Shown here in pieces: positions 1-14,270 of a stretch of 64,000 nucleotides of DNA (its first letter is position 1; every line of letters starts with the position of its first letter). The notes under the pieces were generated by a model. That model ran no database searches. It was not told the DNA's origin and saw only the letters and a list, made by a program, of their open reading frames with translations. This DNA is from Lumbricus rubellus. Taxonomy: Eukaryota > Annelida > Clitellata > Crassiclitellata > Lumbricidae. The stretch spans positions 9,551,713 to 9,615,712 of the forward strand of contig OX243827.1 of NCBI GenBank assembly GCA_945859605.1. The letters are read 5' to 3'. Position numbers and translations under genes: made by a program.

Positions 1-1228
1 TGCTGGCGAGGTATTACTTAATGAATCACAAGAGGATACAATATAATAACAAAATAATAATTCGTTACATGCACAAAAGTAAGTAAGGAAGCAAGCAAAG
101 ATTGACTTTAATCTCGGATACAAAAAGCAGCCTGAGTATAGCATACAACATTATACAATTTATACATTCATATACATTATACATGTATGTTGAACATTAA
201 AAAACTAGAATAATAATCAGAATATACAGCATATATATGAATAAGAAACGTTCCTCACATTTGATTGTCAGGAACCAAGATAGCTCCATATAATTTCTTT
301 AAGATCTTTTAAGTAATTGTAACCATTCACTGTCTTATAATTTATACTTTGCAACAATTCTCAGCTGTTGCATCTTTCTGTACAACTTGCACATACATGT
401 AGGTGTCCTTATTAATTTTAGCGGGATCAATGATCCCATTCTTGTGGTCTTGCCGATTCACAACATCATTTGCAGTTTTTTATACTGTAAAAATGGGTGA
501 ATTGTACCACAATAAAGATTGATTGATAACTATAATAATATAAATCAGAATAATACTTATATTAATTATTATATTAATAATAATGATAATAGTAATAATC
601 AATACAGATAATTTATATGGCGCCGTAACAAGGTCATGCCATTAACAGGACATCTGAGCTAGGCAAAACACTCGTGAGCAGCCACAATTGACACTCCTAT
701 ACTCCTACATCTACAGTAAACTGGAGAAATTTTCAATTCACTACTTAAGAGCAGGGCACTGGGCAGTGGGCACCCATTCATTCAAGAGTGTGATATCGAG
801 TCAGAGAGGTCGTCAAAAGATATCACATGAATGCCAAGAGAGGTCGTCAAAAGATACCATGTGAATGCTGATGGCTACTTGGGAAAAACAGTGCAGCTAA
901 TAGCAGAAAATTGGATGATTATTTGGAAATGATATTCGCTCGAACAAGGTTTCACCATAAGGGCTTCAATTATGTAGACGAGAAATGAGAGCAGATATCA
1001 AAGTGGACAAACATTCATAACAATAATAAGAGTAACAACAGGGTAAACATGGTGGGGAGAATTGCGTGTCAATGACTAATCAGGAAATCAATTAGAAAAC
1101 AAGATTTTTCTCAGAAATCAATGGGAAAGCGGACTACAGTTATAAGCTAATGATAACTACATGTATAATTGTATATGCCTCACACATGCAGGAAAGTAGA
1201 GCAAAGAGCCTTTGTAGGCATTGTTAAA

Positions 1229-1230
<2 letters not shown>
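1..1230. other. AT-rich intergenic DNA, nothing recognised
   Basis: No open frame with splice signals and no recognisable repeat family were found. A short direct repeat containing 'agaggtcgtcaaaagata' occurs at about 805 and 839. Confidence 0.6.

Positions 1231-1293
<63 letters not shown>
1231..1293. repeat. (GT)n microsatellite
   Basis: About 31 uninterrupted GT units, followed to about 1500 by degenerate TGTG/CATG-rich DNA. Frames open through it give only low-complexity peptides. Confidence 0.95.
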
Positions 1294-1294
<1 letters not shown>

Positions 1295-2800
1295 TACTGT
1301 ATGTGTATGTATGCATGCTTGTGTGTGAGGGTATTTGTGTGTGGGGGTGCATGTGTGTATGCACGCTTGAGTGTGTGTGCATGCATGTGTGTATGTGCAT
1401 GCATGAGCACATGCGTGCATGCATGTGCGTGCATATGTGCGAAAATGTGTTCACATCTGTGTGCGTGAATGAGTGTATATGCAATTGTGCATGCTTAGGG
1501 GCATCTGTGCCTGTATCAAATATTGGACTGCGGAGGAGTGCGTGTACTCATCCAAGTATCTGTGTGATGTGTGTGCATTCCCGTTCATTGGATCCATTGT
1601 GTGTATTTGTGCAAGTCCAAACGGCAACACAATAAGCGGATGATAAAAAGGAGACGGTGTTTACACTATACGAGTTCGTTCGTCTTTCGAGAACACACAG
1701 AACCTGGCATAAAAGAAAGTATACAAGATTACAGCTTGTTTACACAAAGTGCATAACCCCGGCCGGCTTCACTGTTCTCTCGTTGCAAAGGTTACTGACA
1801 GTGCGTGCAGAACTTGGAGAGCACCTAAGGGTACGGTAGACTTTATCTGTGGAAAGAAATGCAAGAAATCATCCTTGCATTGAATTGCATTAGAACTTTG
1901 TAAAGGGAGAGCCCCTGATAGCCAGCGAAAGGCTCGCATTTCTTCTACTACCACCCGCACTCATATCTCCCAAGTTACATGGTAATGTTGAAAGGATGTT
2001 CTAGAATTACAACTTGCATCCCATTTAACTGACTTTCATCTAGAGCCCAAAATCGCCTACGTTGAATTGATGCCAAAATATGTTAAAACCTGACTCAGCC
2101 AAAGCAGAAATGTTTTAAAATGCCAGATGTAAAACGACTGTTATATGTTATTTTCTGTAACTGTTGGTTTTTGGGTGCGCTGGAGTCGGGAGCGCCTCTG
2201 AGTAGTTTTTTACCTGAAGGAGCGCTATATAAATGTCCGAATGAATGAATGAATGAATGAAGACACTGCAAGATTTTTATGCATGGAAACATCAAAGTCT
2301 GAAGTTTAATTTTAAGGATGACACAAGTCTATAATTTTAAGAGGCAATATTTGGAACTTTCTTCATTTGATGTATATGGCAATCAGTAAATGATGCGGAC
2401 AGTTCATGAACCCTGTTAAAATCCTCTAATTGGACTGGTTAACATCATTACCAGCAAAAAGATAACAGCTCTCTTATCAGGAAGAATCATAAAATTGCAA
2501 TTGAACAACTTGAAAACAGTGAGTGAGAGACAGACAGACAGAAAGAAAGGTATACAGACAAAAAGACAATAGAGAGTGAGGGACAAAGACAACTTAGGAA
2601 ACAGATAATGAGTTAGATAGAGAGACAGAGATTGAGCTCTGATTTGGCGTGTCCGATAAAAGTTGACTTTTATTGAACACCATTAACAATCGATCTTACA
2701 TATCTTGAAAGCACAATAATTAGTACTGGCTATACGACGTATACGTGCACACTGCACACACAATCTTACAATCATGCACACACAACACAAACATGCGTGT

Positions 2801-2842
<42 letters not shown>

Positions 2843-3297
2843 AAACTGGATTTCGGAAAGAACAAACTCACAATGACAATTTTTTAGCAACCTACCAAAA
2901 TACGAAGCATTCACCACTAATAAGGTGGTCAAAGTTTCAGATAATGTACACCAGAGCATAAATTTCTGCATAACAGAATCTGCAAGTTCACCCTAAAACT
3001 CCCACCCCCCAAACGAAACTTCACACGTATAACCCTAGAATGAAAAGCACCAACCCTACACCTGACAGGGCGTGTAAAGCAGACCCGTTAAGTCGTTTGG
3101 CAATAGAATTTGGTCTATAGAATTTCAGACACTACACATCCGAACGAGTTCACGCGTCCATGACATTTTATTTTCTGTAACTGACACGAGGAGTCAAGCA
3201 TGACAACAGCTCATTGACTACAAGTCATGCTAATGATATGGCAAAAACATGGAAGCACGTATATTCCCTTGTATTTAACCGATCATTCTTTTAATGT
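1294..3297. other. Intergenic DNA with a SINE tail and a (CA)n tract
   Basis: A 3' tail of the local SINE lies at about 2176-2261 ('gggagcgcctctgagtag' followed by 'gcgctatataaatg' and GAAT units). A (CA)n tract lies at 2802-2838. On the - strand a good splice acceptor stands near 1843, with a pyrimidine tract and CAG, but no coding exon could be assigned to it. Confidence 0.5.
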
Positions 3298-3518
3298 GGG
3301 CGCGCTGGTGTAGTGGTGGCGTCGTTGCCTTGGAGCCGAAAGGTTCGAGGTTCGAATCCACCTTGCCAAATAAAGACCTTGGTAAAGTCCTTCACTTACA
3401 ATTGCTCAGCGCTTCGCCGTGAAACTCCGATGCAGTGTCCGCTCTACATTCGGGAGCGCCTCTGAGTAGTGAGAGCTTGAAGGGGCGCTATAACAAGTGC
3501 ACATACAAACAAAACAAA
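3298..3518 (+). mobile_element. tRNA-derived SINE, full copy
   Basis: The head carries an A-box-like 'tggtgtagtgg' at 3306-3316 and a B-box 'ggttcgaatcc' at 3349-3359. The body contains 'ttgctcagcgcttcg' and 'aaactccgatgcagtgtccg', and the tail 'gggagcgcctctgagtag' followed by 'ggggcgctataacaag'. About fourteen copies share this order in the window, which defines the family. It is not a functional tRNA: no acceptor stem pairs around it. Confidence 0.9.
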
Positions 3519-5086
3519 GCATTCTTATCTAGACACCTTGGGCATTTTGGTAACAGCACAATGGTGTATTTAGCTATGCATTTGGTAAGTTTAGATTATG
3601 ATTATTTCTTGCTTTAGGTCAATCTATTGAACAGCAGAGAAAGGTATCAATATTCATAACGATGAATGCAGGCATAATATTTATTGTGAGCATCATAAAT
3701 AATATCAGACCGATAAGTTTCTTTATTGAGAATTGTGATGGCCTCACCGTCCGATACCAGTAGCATGGCAAATAGTAAACGCCCAGTGTATTCTCATTTC
3801 TCAAAGGCAGAACAGTTACGCTGAAAAGATTTATTTAAGGGCGAACAGCAAGAACCATTTACATTCGCGTTCGTCTAATATAATTGTAATAAATAAATGC
3901 TGAACTAAATAAACAGCATTTTAACAAGAACTGTCAGAAACATAAATACCAGATTTGCACGTGCAGCGCGCCCACCTAATGTTTGTATTAGTCTATTCAT
4001 GTGGCGCCATGCAGCGGCTACAGGAATTACAAAATAAGTGTGTTTTAGGCCTATAATTCCCAATAATTATAATAATTTTCCCCCTTTAATTCAACGCCTG
4101 CAAACGCATTGCGCTTTACATTACAAGTTATGCAGTAGGCCTAATCTTAATTTACATCAAACTGACAGACAGCAGACAGACTGCAATAGGCTACAAGGCG
4201 CTAATAGCAGCCTACAAAGCATGTCCGCCCAACGGAGGGCTCGAACTCGCTAGGCCTACCCCTCGCTCTCTACGCCAGCATGTTAACCATTACTCTACTG
4301 GGCCCCCAATACTTTGAGTGTGCTCTCTAATAAACGCCAGCATAAATCAATCCTCCCAGCCTTCAAATCTTCGTTTTAAGACTTTCAGGACCAATTTGCA
4401 GTCTGCGGCATTGTTGACATTTCGTAGACATTTCGTAGACATTATTATTTTTAAATTGCCATGTAATTTAACGACCTTTCTGTCCCCACAACTGGCCACT
4501 GGCAAAAATCAATTACTTTGTCAGCTTCTGTAAATAAATAGCCGGTAAGCGCTTGCAGATTATTGACCTAGAGTCGAGAGTGCGTGGGTCAAACGGTCGG
4601 CACTCGGCAGACATCACGGGACCTAGGCGTCGGACGGTGCAAACAAGTTCTTCAAAGGACATCTTGGAATGAAGCTGCCGCAGCTGCTGCCGTGCAGATC
4701 GAAGCGCTTGTGTTAGTTGTGTACAGCTACGGAAGATAATCACCGGCGATTAATATTAGCTCTTCCACATTTACCGACTCGACTTGACAAACAGTCGCGG
4801 CGGTTGCGGCAATATAATTCGCCGCACGGCAACTGTTCTCTTGCCTAGCTGCAGTAGTGCCACCAAGCGATTGCTCGCTCGCCCGCTCCTAGTTTTCCGC
4901 CAATTGCCAGGTTCAAATTCGATGCCTGGTCTTTGCCTCTTTGGCCGTTGATGATGATGCTATGGTGATGGGAAAGAGAGAAGCGCGAGCAAATAACGGC
5001 TTCCCGCCTGCGAAAGAACATTACCGGTTATTTTTCCACAGGTCTGGTCGACCCGCTGTGTAAATATTTTGCACTGGTTCCTGGGG
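3519..5086. other. Intergenic DNA with a GC-rich stretch
   Basis: The stretch at 4560-4900 is richer in CpG than its surroundings. On the - strand it holds an open frame with an ATG near 4655 (reading MSFEELVCTVRRL). It could be a promoter and first exon, but no downstream exon was found and the product is not recognised. Confidence 0.35.
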
Positions 5087-5476
5087 AGGAGGAGGGAGGA
5101 GGGGGAAGAGGAGGAGGAGGAGGAGAAGAAGGAGGCGGAGGAGGAGGAGAAGAAGGAGGAGAAGGATGAGAAGGAGAAGAAGTAGGAGGAGGAGGAGAAG
5201 GGAGGAGGAGAAGGGAGGAGGAGAAGGGAGGAGGAGGAGGAGGAGAAGGAGGAGGAGGAGGAGAGAGGGAGGAGGATGACGAGGAGGAGAAGGAGGAGGA
5301 GAAAGAGGAGAAGAAGGAGGCAGGAGAAAAAGGGGAGAGATGAATGGAGGAGGAGGAAGAGGAGGAGGAAGAGGAGGAGAAGGAGGAGGAGAAGGAGGAG
5401 GAGGAGGAGGAAGAGGAGGGAGGACAAGGAGAAGGAGGAGAGAGGAGAAAGAGGAAGAGAAAGAGGAGAAGGAGGT
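5087..5476. repeat. Purine-rich (GGA/GAA)n tract
   Basis: Almost 390 bases of GGA, GAA and GGAA units on the + strand. Long open frames on both strands (poly-Arg/Lys or poly-Ser/Leu/Pro) follow from the triplet composition and are not genes. Confidence 0.95.
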
Positions 5477-5961
5477 TGCATTGGTTGGTCTCGGCAAGCA
5501 ATAAGCAATAGGTATATAGGCATATAGACATTGATTTCTGACCCCAGTGACACTCTAGACACGCAACATCTGTGCTCTATACATGTATAGTACATACATG
5601 TATAGTATATACAGTATAGTATACAGTGTATACACCGCTCCTTCGTCGACCGTGGAAGATAAGCAGAACCAATTGCTCATCTGACGAGCCAGCACCATAC
5701 GAAACGCATTGATATAATACATATACACAATATACTTATATACATATACAAATTATACATATATATATATATACATATACATACACATATACATTATACA
5801 AGCCATCATGCCTATCAACAGTAGCCTATCGGATTTGGCTAGACCGCCCTTCTGTGATCTTACCTCTTTATCATCCTTTCGCCAAATGATCAACCATGCA
5901 GGTAAAGCCCTAACAAGGGGGAGAGACTAACTGCTTGAACAGTCTGCTTCGTAAGTGCATT

Positions 5962-6572
<611 letters not shown>

Positions 6573-7839
6573 ACATGTATGATGCATTGGGTGGGATTCG
6601 GTCAACTCGTCATTCTCTCTATAAGTCCAAAACATCCGTTATTAGGTCTGTGCCGGAGTCTTAGCTAAACGAATACAATATCATAAAAATAAAAATCAAC
6701 ACATCATTCTAAATGCATAGTTCGTACCAAGCTGTAACCAGGAACATTTCCTTGACGGATGGATTATGGATAGCTATATACAGCGTCAGACCAACAGACC
6801 CCAGCATCCATCCATAAGAAGTCTAAACTAATCCTGACGAAGCACTCAACAATAAAACGACAAATTTTGTGTCTAAAAATTACTTAAGAACTTTGATAAG
6901 ATATCACGTCATCAATAATATCGGAAGGCTCTTTAAACGCAGACAAGCCGTTGAGAGATGAACACTCAAACCGTCGGGATTATATCGCAATTTATGCGAA
7001 TTCCCTAACAGCAGGAGCAAAAACATGTAGGGCAATTCAACGGCAGTGGCTCGCGGTACTTCCCCCAAATCTCCAAGCAGCTTCACATGAATCTCAATTT
7101 ACATCGGCTATATAGAAAGGTTTAGGCTAATCTTTCCTGGGAAGCTTCAAGTCAAAGCGTTACAAGTGCATGCATTCGAAAGATAAGCCTCGATGTAAAA
7201 ATTCTCGAAAAAACTGCTTGTTTGAAATATCAAGTAGGCTATTTGAGGAAATTCAAACACAGAAATTTATATAGACCAGAAAGATAAAACTTCTTCTTCT
7301 AGACTTTCCCGTGTGAACAAATCTAACTGCAGGTCAGCATCTATTGAACGAGTTGGTTCAGAGGTCACTGAGAGAAGCCGCGGCAGTCCCAGCTGGGCAA
7401 ATTGCCGATCAGAACCGTACCAGCAGACACATCTATTTATCCCAGACCCAGACACTACATGTCTAAAGGAAATTGTGTAAAGTGCAAACGGTGATCCACG
7501 TGTTTAGGTTTCTCTTGCCATTATTGGTGATAGTCGGTAATACGGAAATAATGATTGTGAAAAGCAACATTGAAGTGAACAAAACGTCAGATTTCTCGGA
7601 ATCAATATTATTATTATTGAGGCGGTCGACTGTCTTTATCGCACAATGGTCTTGAAAACGAATCCTATTATATTGTTGCACAGGTGTGCTCATTATTTAT
7701 CCATATAGGCCACGCCACGCAAGTGCATTTGCATTTATGTACGTAGGCTATGCATTAATATATATATACATGTGTATATATATAATATATATAAGCTTAT
7801 GCATTTTGTGTGCATGCATGTTGGTATGCATGTATGAAT

Positions 7840-7894
<55 letters not shown>

Positions 7895-9749
7895 CATACA
7901 TAGACTACATATGAGTGAAAATCTCGATCCAGTTTCATAAAACGAACTATATGGATCGGCATCGTGACTCAAATGTTTTGCTTGGAAGACGATGGATAGA
8001 AAGGGTCATTTAATGAGGTCAAGAGGTCAAGCCCAACAAAAGACCCCAACCCCATGCATACATCAGCAAAACCAGAAAGGTGCGCTTTGATGGTCAGGGC
8101 AATGAGCCCAAAATTTAATGGGTATACACCCATAAATTTTAAGAGTGATGTACAGCAATGATATTGATGACAGTACTGTACTGTCGTTTAGCTTTCATCA
8201 GGTCTATACACATACACACTGTGAAGCCCAGCTGCAGTGCGGAATAGAACTTGGGATATCATTTTCTTCTTTATTGACTCACGTTAGCGCGGCACCAATA
8301 AAGGCACCATTTTCGAACCGTATGCTTTTCCACCTCGATATATACCCATACGCAGCAGATTTTTTGCATGAGTGCACCATTAGCTTCAGGTTACAACGAA
8401 AACTATCTCACTCTCTATCTCTCTCTCTCCCTTTGTCCGACCAAACTTCCGATATTGGTAACTCTGCTTGAGACTGCTTCTGTTGTAGTATGCAGTAAAA
8501 CTTACTGCCCGGCACTTAGTTGAACCCAAGAGAAGAGAAATGGATAGCTCAGTGGTACATAGACACCACGCTAATGTTCCTATAATTTTAGTGGCTATAG
8601 TCTCTGTTCGGTAACGCAGCTTAAGCTTTGTTGTGCTATCCGCTTGGCCAGTATATAGACCTATTATAGGAGATGAATACAGAGGGTAATTCCAGATTGA
8701 TTTCAGGATAAGAACGAAGAATAATAAAGCCAAGATTAGATAGAGATTTCAGATACAGTGACAGCCAATTATAGTGCAAAATAAATGCATATCGATAAAT
8801 CATTGCAGATAAAGAATGGCAGAACCAACTATTGTACAATGGCTAGACGAAAGATGAAGATATATTATGTTTATGCTAAATTACAGATTTCAGACATAAT
8901 TATAGGGATCATTATGGGAAATAATTATAGGCATATGCCATGACGTCAAATAAAAGTCTGACTTGTTGCATAATAATATATTTAGAGAGGTAGATATAAA
9001 GCAAGATATACGGATATATCCGGACACTCTGTATCCGGTAGACCTTAATTATTAGCAAATGTTCGCATGGTCCACAAAACTTGCACTCAATCGACAGCTG
9101 TTACTTTTACACTTGCAGCGCCACGCGTACGTGCGAACGGCATTGGGATCCTCCATCAAGGGCATTCTCTCCATGTAATATCCATAGCTTATGGACCGAA
9201 GCAATGGAATTGGCTGCAACCCTGCTCGGACGAATATATATTCGGAGCTGACAAATTGGAATGGCCATGGGTTCTCATCAATGATCAATCCAACTTTTAT
9301 TCATAGGCAAAATATTTCGTCAATCCTCTCCCAATTGTCCGGTTCCGAATTTTCCGGCTTCGAATTGCTCAGAGTCCTGACATCCATTCCCATGCATATG
9401 AATCGTCTAACTTGGTACAAGCAATAGAATCAGCTTCATCGACTTTCACATATATAAAAACATATACATATACATATACAATTATATATATATATATATA
9501 TATTATGCATAAAAGAACCTATTTTCATATCACAGCTAGACCTACACCAGAGGCGATAAAAACAGTCTATAAGGCCCATAATAATTATTATATGAATAAA
9601 TATTGATTATGAACATAATGCATGATAATATCATGAACTGAAATCAGTTTATAAGCTGTTGTTTCTTCTCATTCCCATTCCTGCTCCTGATCCTTCCCTT
9701 TCTCTTTCCTCTCCTCCGTGTGTTCCCTCCCTTCATTCTTCACAACTTC
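6573..9749. other. Intergenic DNA, nothing recognised
   Basis: Apart from the AC/AT tract at 7842-7892 and a short TA tract near 9483, this stretch shows no assignable gene or repeat family. Open frames are short and lack paired splice sites or a recognisable protein. Confidence 0.5.
7842..7892. repeat. (AC)n-(AT)n compound microsatellite
   Basis: About 15 AC units pass directly into about 10 AT units. Confidence 0.9.
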
Positions 9750-10021
9750 CAAGACTGTAGCTATGGGGGTGTTTTGGGCGTTTAAACACCCCAAATGAAA
9801 TAATATACAAATGAAATAATGCATTTACTAACACATCGTCACACATTACAAGAACTAAGTGAGGATTTAATTTGAATAGAAGATCTATTTTCTGTGTGAA
9901 ATTTGACAATAGATGATGATGATAATGACGTGCAGGCTGCTTAAGTTCTGAATAGCCTAGCTATTTCAGCTTAGTAAAACACCTCCCCTCCCCCCAGAAC
10001 AAAATCCTGGCTACGGCCTTG
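9750..10021. mobile_element. hAT-like MITE, CAAGGCCGTAGC family (degenerate)
   Basis: It starts CAAGACTGTAGCTATGGGGG and ends GGCTACGGCCTTG, matching the termini of the element 127 bp further right. No target duplication is visible, so this copy is probably older. Confidence 0.65.
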
Positions 10022-10147
10022 ATTCATCTTAAATTAAGCTTAATTAACTTTTCTCCGCAACTGCCTTTTCTTTAAGCACCAATCCATTTAGCTGACATCT
10101 TCTTCATCCTCTTCATCGTCCTTGCGCTCATCCTCCTTATCTGCATC

Positions 10148-10506
10148 CAATGCCGTAGCCAGGATTTTATTGGGGGCGGGTGTGGGGGGGGTGGCGGGTG
10201 GGGATGGGGTAGTGCTTACTCGACCTTGAGCAAGCCGACAAACAACCGAATCAACTGACTTGGGGTGTTGAGCATGATTTAATCCATTGCAAAATGTCAC
10301 ACAGGAATAAGAGCTTCAAAATGAAATCTCCTTAGCCATAAATGCCCATAGCTATATAAATGTTCGATTACAATTACAATACAATTACAATTAGGCTACA
10401 TAAAATCATGATTGTGTTAGTAAATGCATTATTTCATTTTTACATTATTCCATTGGGAGGGGGTGCTCTAACACCCAAAACACCCCTAGGTATATATACG
10501 GCCTTG
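10148..10506. mobile_element. hAT-like MITE, CAAGGCCGTAGC family, with 8-bp duplication
   Basis: The inverted ends are CAATGCCGTAGCCAGG and TACGGCCTTG. A perfect 8-bp direct repeat TCTGCATC flanks it at 10140-10147 and 10507-10514. Eight-base duplications are typical of hAT transposons. It has no coding capacity. Relatives lie at 9750, 29396 and 44957. Confidence 0.88.
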
Positions 10507-10514
10507 TCTGCATC

Positions 10515-11857
10515 ACCCTTCTCCTCCAATTCATCTTCCATTTTTAAAAATGTCTTCTTCGCTATTTTTTCTTCTCCTAATCCTATATCAGCGACACATG
10601 CTTTTACTTAGCTTAATTGCTACCTATACATCGTCCTTCCAAAGTTCTTTCACCTCTTCCTATTCCTACTTCAGTCCGTCCTCTTCTTATACTCCAGCCC
10701 TTCCTCTTCCTACTCCAGCCCTTCTTTCTCTTCCTATTCCAGGCCATCCTCTTCCTGCTCCAGCCCTTCTTCCTCTTCCCGCTTCTTCCGCACATTCGTA
10801 CTTCATCTCATACTGTTTATCACAACCCTGTCAAGTTTCCTTCGTCGCCTACTCTCCCTCGCTTCGTGATTTCTCTCCACACATCCCGCCTCCACTTCCT
10901 GAATTCTCCCCTCACAACCTCCCCCCACTTCTTCCCATACATTCCCCTCCCTTCTCCTACTGTTTCTTATTTTCCTTCTCGTTCTCCTCTTCTTCTTCCT
11001 CTACCTATACACTCATCTGCTTCATCATTCTCTCTATGCCTTCACCTATATCCCATCTTCTCCTCCTTATCTGCTTGCATGTTGCTGTTTAACGTCGCTG
11101 CGTCATGTCAAGTAATTATGATTAGTGTCACCCTCCTCCTTTCTCGGGGATTTAGACTGGCACTGCCAACGCATGAGCAGTGTTGGAGTTTCCCTTCCAT
11201 CGATTACACCATTACATCTCCTCCTAATTCGCATCCTCCATATACTTCCTTTCTCCAATAATATTCCCCTGTATATATAGCCCACCATTTAATTTATCTT
11301 CTTCATCCTCTTTCACTTCAACCTCTTCTTCTTCTCCTCTCCCACCTCTTCCACCTTCCCCTCCTCTTTCTCATTCTCCTCCTTCTCCTCTTCTACGGTC
11401 CGTTTTTCCCAGTTTGTCCTTCTATTTTTGTCCCTCTTTCATCCTCCCACTCCTCCTGTCTGCCTCCGTCAAAACACATCCTGCCACCCACCGTCATCAT
11501 CAACGTCGTCATCAACGACACCATGCAGCGGAGGAAGCAACTGCGGCTAATGTTACAGAGGCTGAAGACACGTTGCCAGAAATCAATTAACGGACAGATG
11601 CAGACAGACAGACGGACAGACAGACGCACACACACCAACACACGCACAAACACACTTACAGATACAAAGACGCAAACACACATGCACACTGACAAATAAA
11701 AAGACACAAACACACACAGCTGGAGGAACGGACAGACAGGCAGACTGCATATATGCATGCATATACGTATACAGACAGACATGTACAAATACAGACAGCA
11801 GGACATAGGCAAACACCAGCACACATGCAGAGAGATGTGCACACATACGGTCAGAGA
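10515..11857. other. Pyrimidine-rich intergenic DNA
   Basis: The + strand from about 10515 to 11400 is strongly CT-biased (repeating 'cttcct', 'ctcctc' motifs, with a short tandem near 10690-10780). Open frames here are compositional. From 11590 to 11850 the DNA becomes ACAGAC/CACACA-rich. No gene was found. Confidence 0.6.
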
Positions 11858-12174
11858 TATATACATACATACATACATACATACATACATACATACATAC
11901 ATACATACATACATACATACATACATACATACATACATACATACATACATACATACATACATACATACATACATACATACATACATACATACATACATAC
12001 ATACATACATACATACATACATACATACATACATACATACATACATACATACATACATACATACATACATACATACATACATACATACATACATACATAC
12101 ATACATACATACATACATACATACATACATACATAACATAACATAACATAACATAACATAACATAACATAACAT
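11858..12174. repeat. (TACA)n then (ACATA)n compound microsatellite
   Basis: About 68 tetranucleotide units run to 12134, followed by about eight pentanucleotide ACATA units to 12174. The switch from a 4-bp to a 5-bp unit is abrupt. Confidence 0.95.
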
Positions 12175-12368
12175 TTTTTATTTGGCAACCAACACAAACT
12201 TTAAAGATACTGTAATTCTACATCATATATGTCTTATGTCGGATCGCACAGGAGACCCAAAAGGGGCCAAAGGTCCCGCTAGCCAGGGCCACCTGAGAGA
12301 ATTGGTTTAGAAAAATTCAGCACGGCCGATTGGAAAAATAAAGCAGCTTTATGAACAAAATATCTTAA

Positions 12369-14134
12369 CCCATTTACCGCCGCTATGTGAAATAGCCAGG
12401 GTATCAAGCTGCAGCTGATAGTATATCATCAATACGATGCCAATAGACTTCTGAGAGTGCAATTTTATTAAAATTATTTGTTGTGACCTAGTTTCAGGAC
12501 GTTGCGTTTTCGCAACAACGGCAAGAAAGGTGAACTTTATCTATGCTTATTGAGGTGAATGTGACTATGTAGGTATGTGTGTTTTCCAGAATGTACGCCC
12601 ACAGTTTCGCAGCTATTGACCTGAAACATTGCACCTGAATAGAGGGCCACCAGGGCCATCCAGTGGATGGACTGGCTTTTACCCCTTACTGTAGGGGGGG
12701 GGGCGATGGGCGGCCGGAAAATAACACAAATATCGCTATTTCCGTATCTTCGACCTAGTTTCACATCTAATCCGAAGCTGACTGCTAGACCGAGTGCCCC
12801 CACAGCGACCTCTCGCCCACATAGACAAACCCCGCCCACAGTGGCCCACCAGGGATGGGGTGGGCGGTGGCTTTCTGGGCGAACGAAAACTTTTGTCTCG
12901 AAATTTCATGGGTAGCGCCGGTTACTTCAGAGAAGAGGATTGGGACTCCATGGGGTGGCAGAAAGAACCTTGGGGTGGCAGCGAGGTAGGTTGTGACTGG
13001 TGAGGTGGGGTGTGGTTGGGTGGGTGGGGTGGTGGGTTGGTTGGGTGGGGGTGGGGTGGGGGTGGTGGTGAGGCCAGGAATGGCGGTTGGTGTTGGTGGT
13101 CACAAATCTAAATTTACTGGATAACACTGGGGGGACACCAGAGCGGTGGAAGCATGTTCGGGCGGGCGGCAGGCGTGGATGGGTAGGGGTGGGGTTGAAT
13201 GAGGGGATGGGTACGGAGTGGGGTGGGGTGGGAGAGCCATGGGCGGAGTTTATCAGGGACTAAAGGTGGGCTAAGCCCCTACAACAAGGCCCAGATTCAA
13301 CTTTTTTACCATGAATATGGTATCATTTTGCGTGGTTAGCCCCTTCAATAAGGCTCAGACTCGGGGTTAGCCCCCTAAGAACGGAAACTAAACTCCGCCC
13401 ATGGGAGAGCGTGGAACTGGATGGGGTTGAGAGGGCGGGGTAGTGGGTAGTGGCGAGGGCGGGGAAAGCCGAAGCTTTCCGAGCTACGTCAACGCCGGAT
13501 ACCCGAGAGAGGTAGGGGCTCTCTGGAGGCTGGGTGTGACACTCCGCCCCGTAGTTGGCGCTGGTGGGGGCTGTTGGGGCGGAAACCAGAAATTTCCTGG
13601 GAAACCAAGTACCCCAGGTAGTTTTTTGCAAGCAATCGAAAGTTCATAAAAGTTTATATGAGTTACTACATGTATTATACGTGCCATAATGCGTATACAT
13701 AGCGTATTCCGCCGAAGTTGCGAAAACGCAACATAATTCGCATAGCTCATTCCGCCGATGTTGCGAAAACGCAACAATAAAATTTCGCAGATTACGCTTT
13801 CAGAATACAATGAGATATAAATTTAATAAACAAAGGGCGTTAATTATTCACATTAGTATTCCAATCGGACAGCTTCGCTTCTCAGAAAATTTGACCCATT
13901 ATGAGAAGAAAAATTATTGAACAAAACCCCCTAAGCAGAGGCCAAAAAGACCAAATTTTGACAAATTCAAAAAAATATTAGATGTCAATAAATAAAATTA
14001 TATTTGGCAACAGCATACTTAGTAAACACCCATTAAGTAAGAAAAAATGGATTCGTGCAGGTTTCTGTCGTTGTTAATTTTCCCACAATTTTTAACTAAT
14101 ACGTTGCGTTTTCGCAACGTTGGCTGTAAATGGG
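12369..14134. mobile_element. piggyBac-like non-autonomous element with TTAA duplication
   Basis: TTAA stands at 12365-12368 and 14135-14138. The ends are CCCATTTACCGCC and the inverse GGCTGTAAATGGG, so the element begins CCC and ends GGG as piggyBac elements do. Subterminal palindromes 'ttgcgttttcgcaa' or close forms occur at about 12503, 13725, 13761 and 14104. The interior is G-rich and tandemly repeated (12950-13240) and contains a nested MITE at 13238. No transposase frame remains. Confidence 0.7.
13238..13403. mobile_element. MITE, CATGGGCGGAG family, nested in the piggyBac-like element
   Basis: It begins CATGGGCGGAGTTTATCAGG and ends AACTCCGCCCATG. The flank GGAGAGC is repeated directly on both sides, allowing one shared G. 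Relatives lie at 16064 and 26446. Confidence 0.82.
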
Positions 14135-14270
14135 TTAACTAGCATACTAATACAAAACAAAAGGTGAGTTAGAAAAGTGGAATAAAGTCAGTGCAGTCAT
14201 ATACACGAAAAACAAGTGCACACTCCCGTATGAAGGTGAATTAACAGTATTTCCCCAGATTGGTAGAGGT

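Noticed and set aside
1769..1960. Exon behind the strong acceptor near 1843 on the - strand
   Set aside because: No frame gives a recognisable product and no partner exon was found.
3306..3370. tRNA gene
   Set aside because: A- and B-boxes are present, but there is no acceptor stem and the unit recurs as a dispersed SINE with a fixed tail.
4960..5595. 211-residue Ser/Leu-rich frame
   Set aside because: Translation of the GGA tract; no gene-like flanks.
11393..12197. Open frames of Tyr-Val-Cys-Met or Ile-His-Thr-Tyr repeats
   Set aside because: Produced by the TACA tetranucleotide tract; compositional only. The same applies at 14698-15196.
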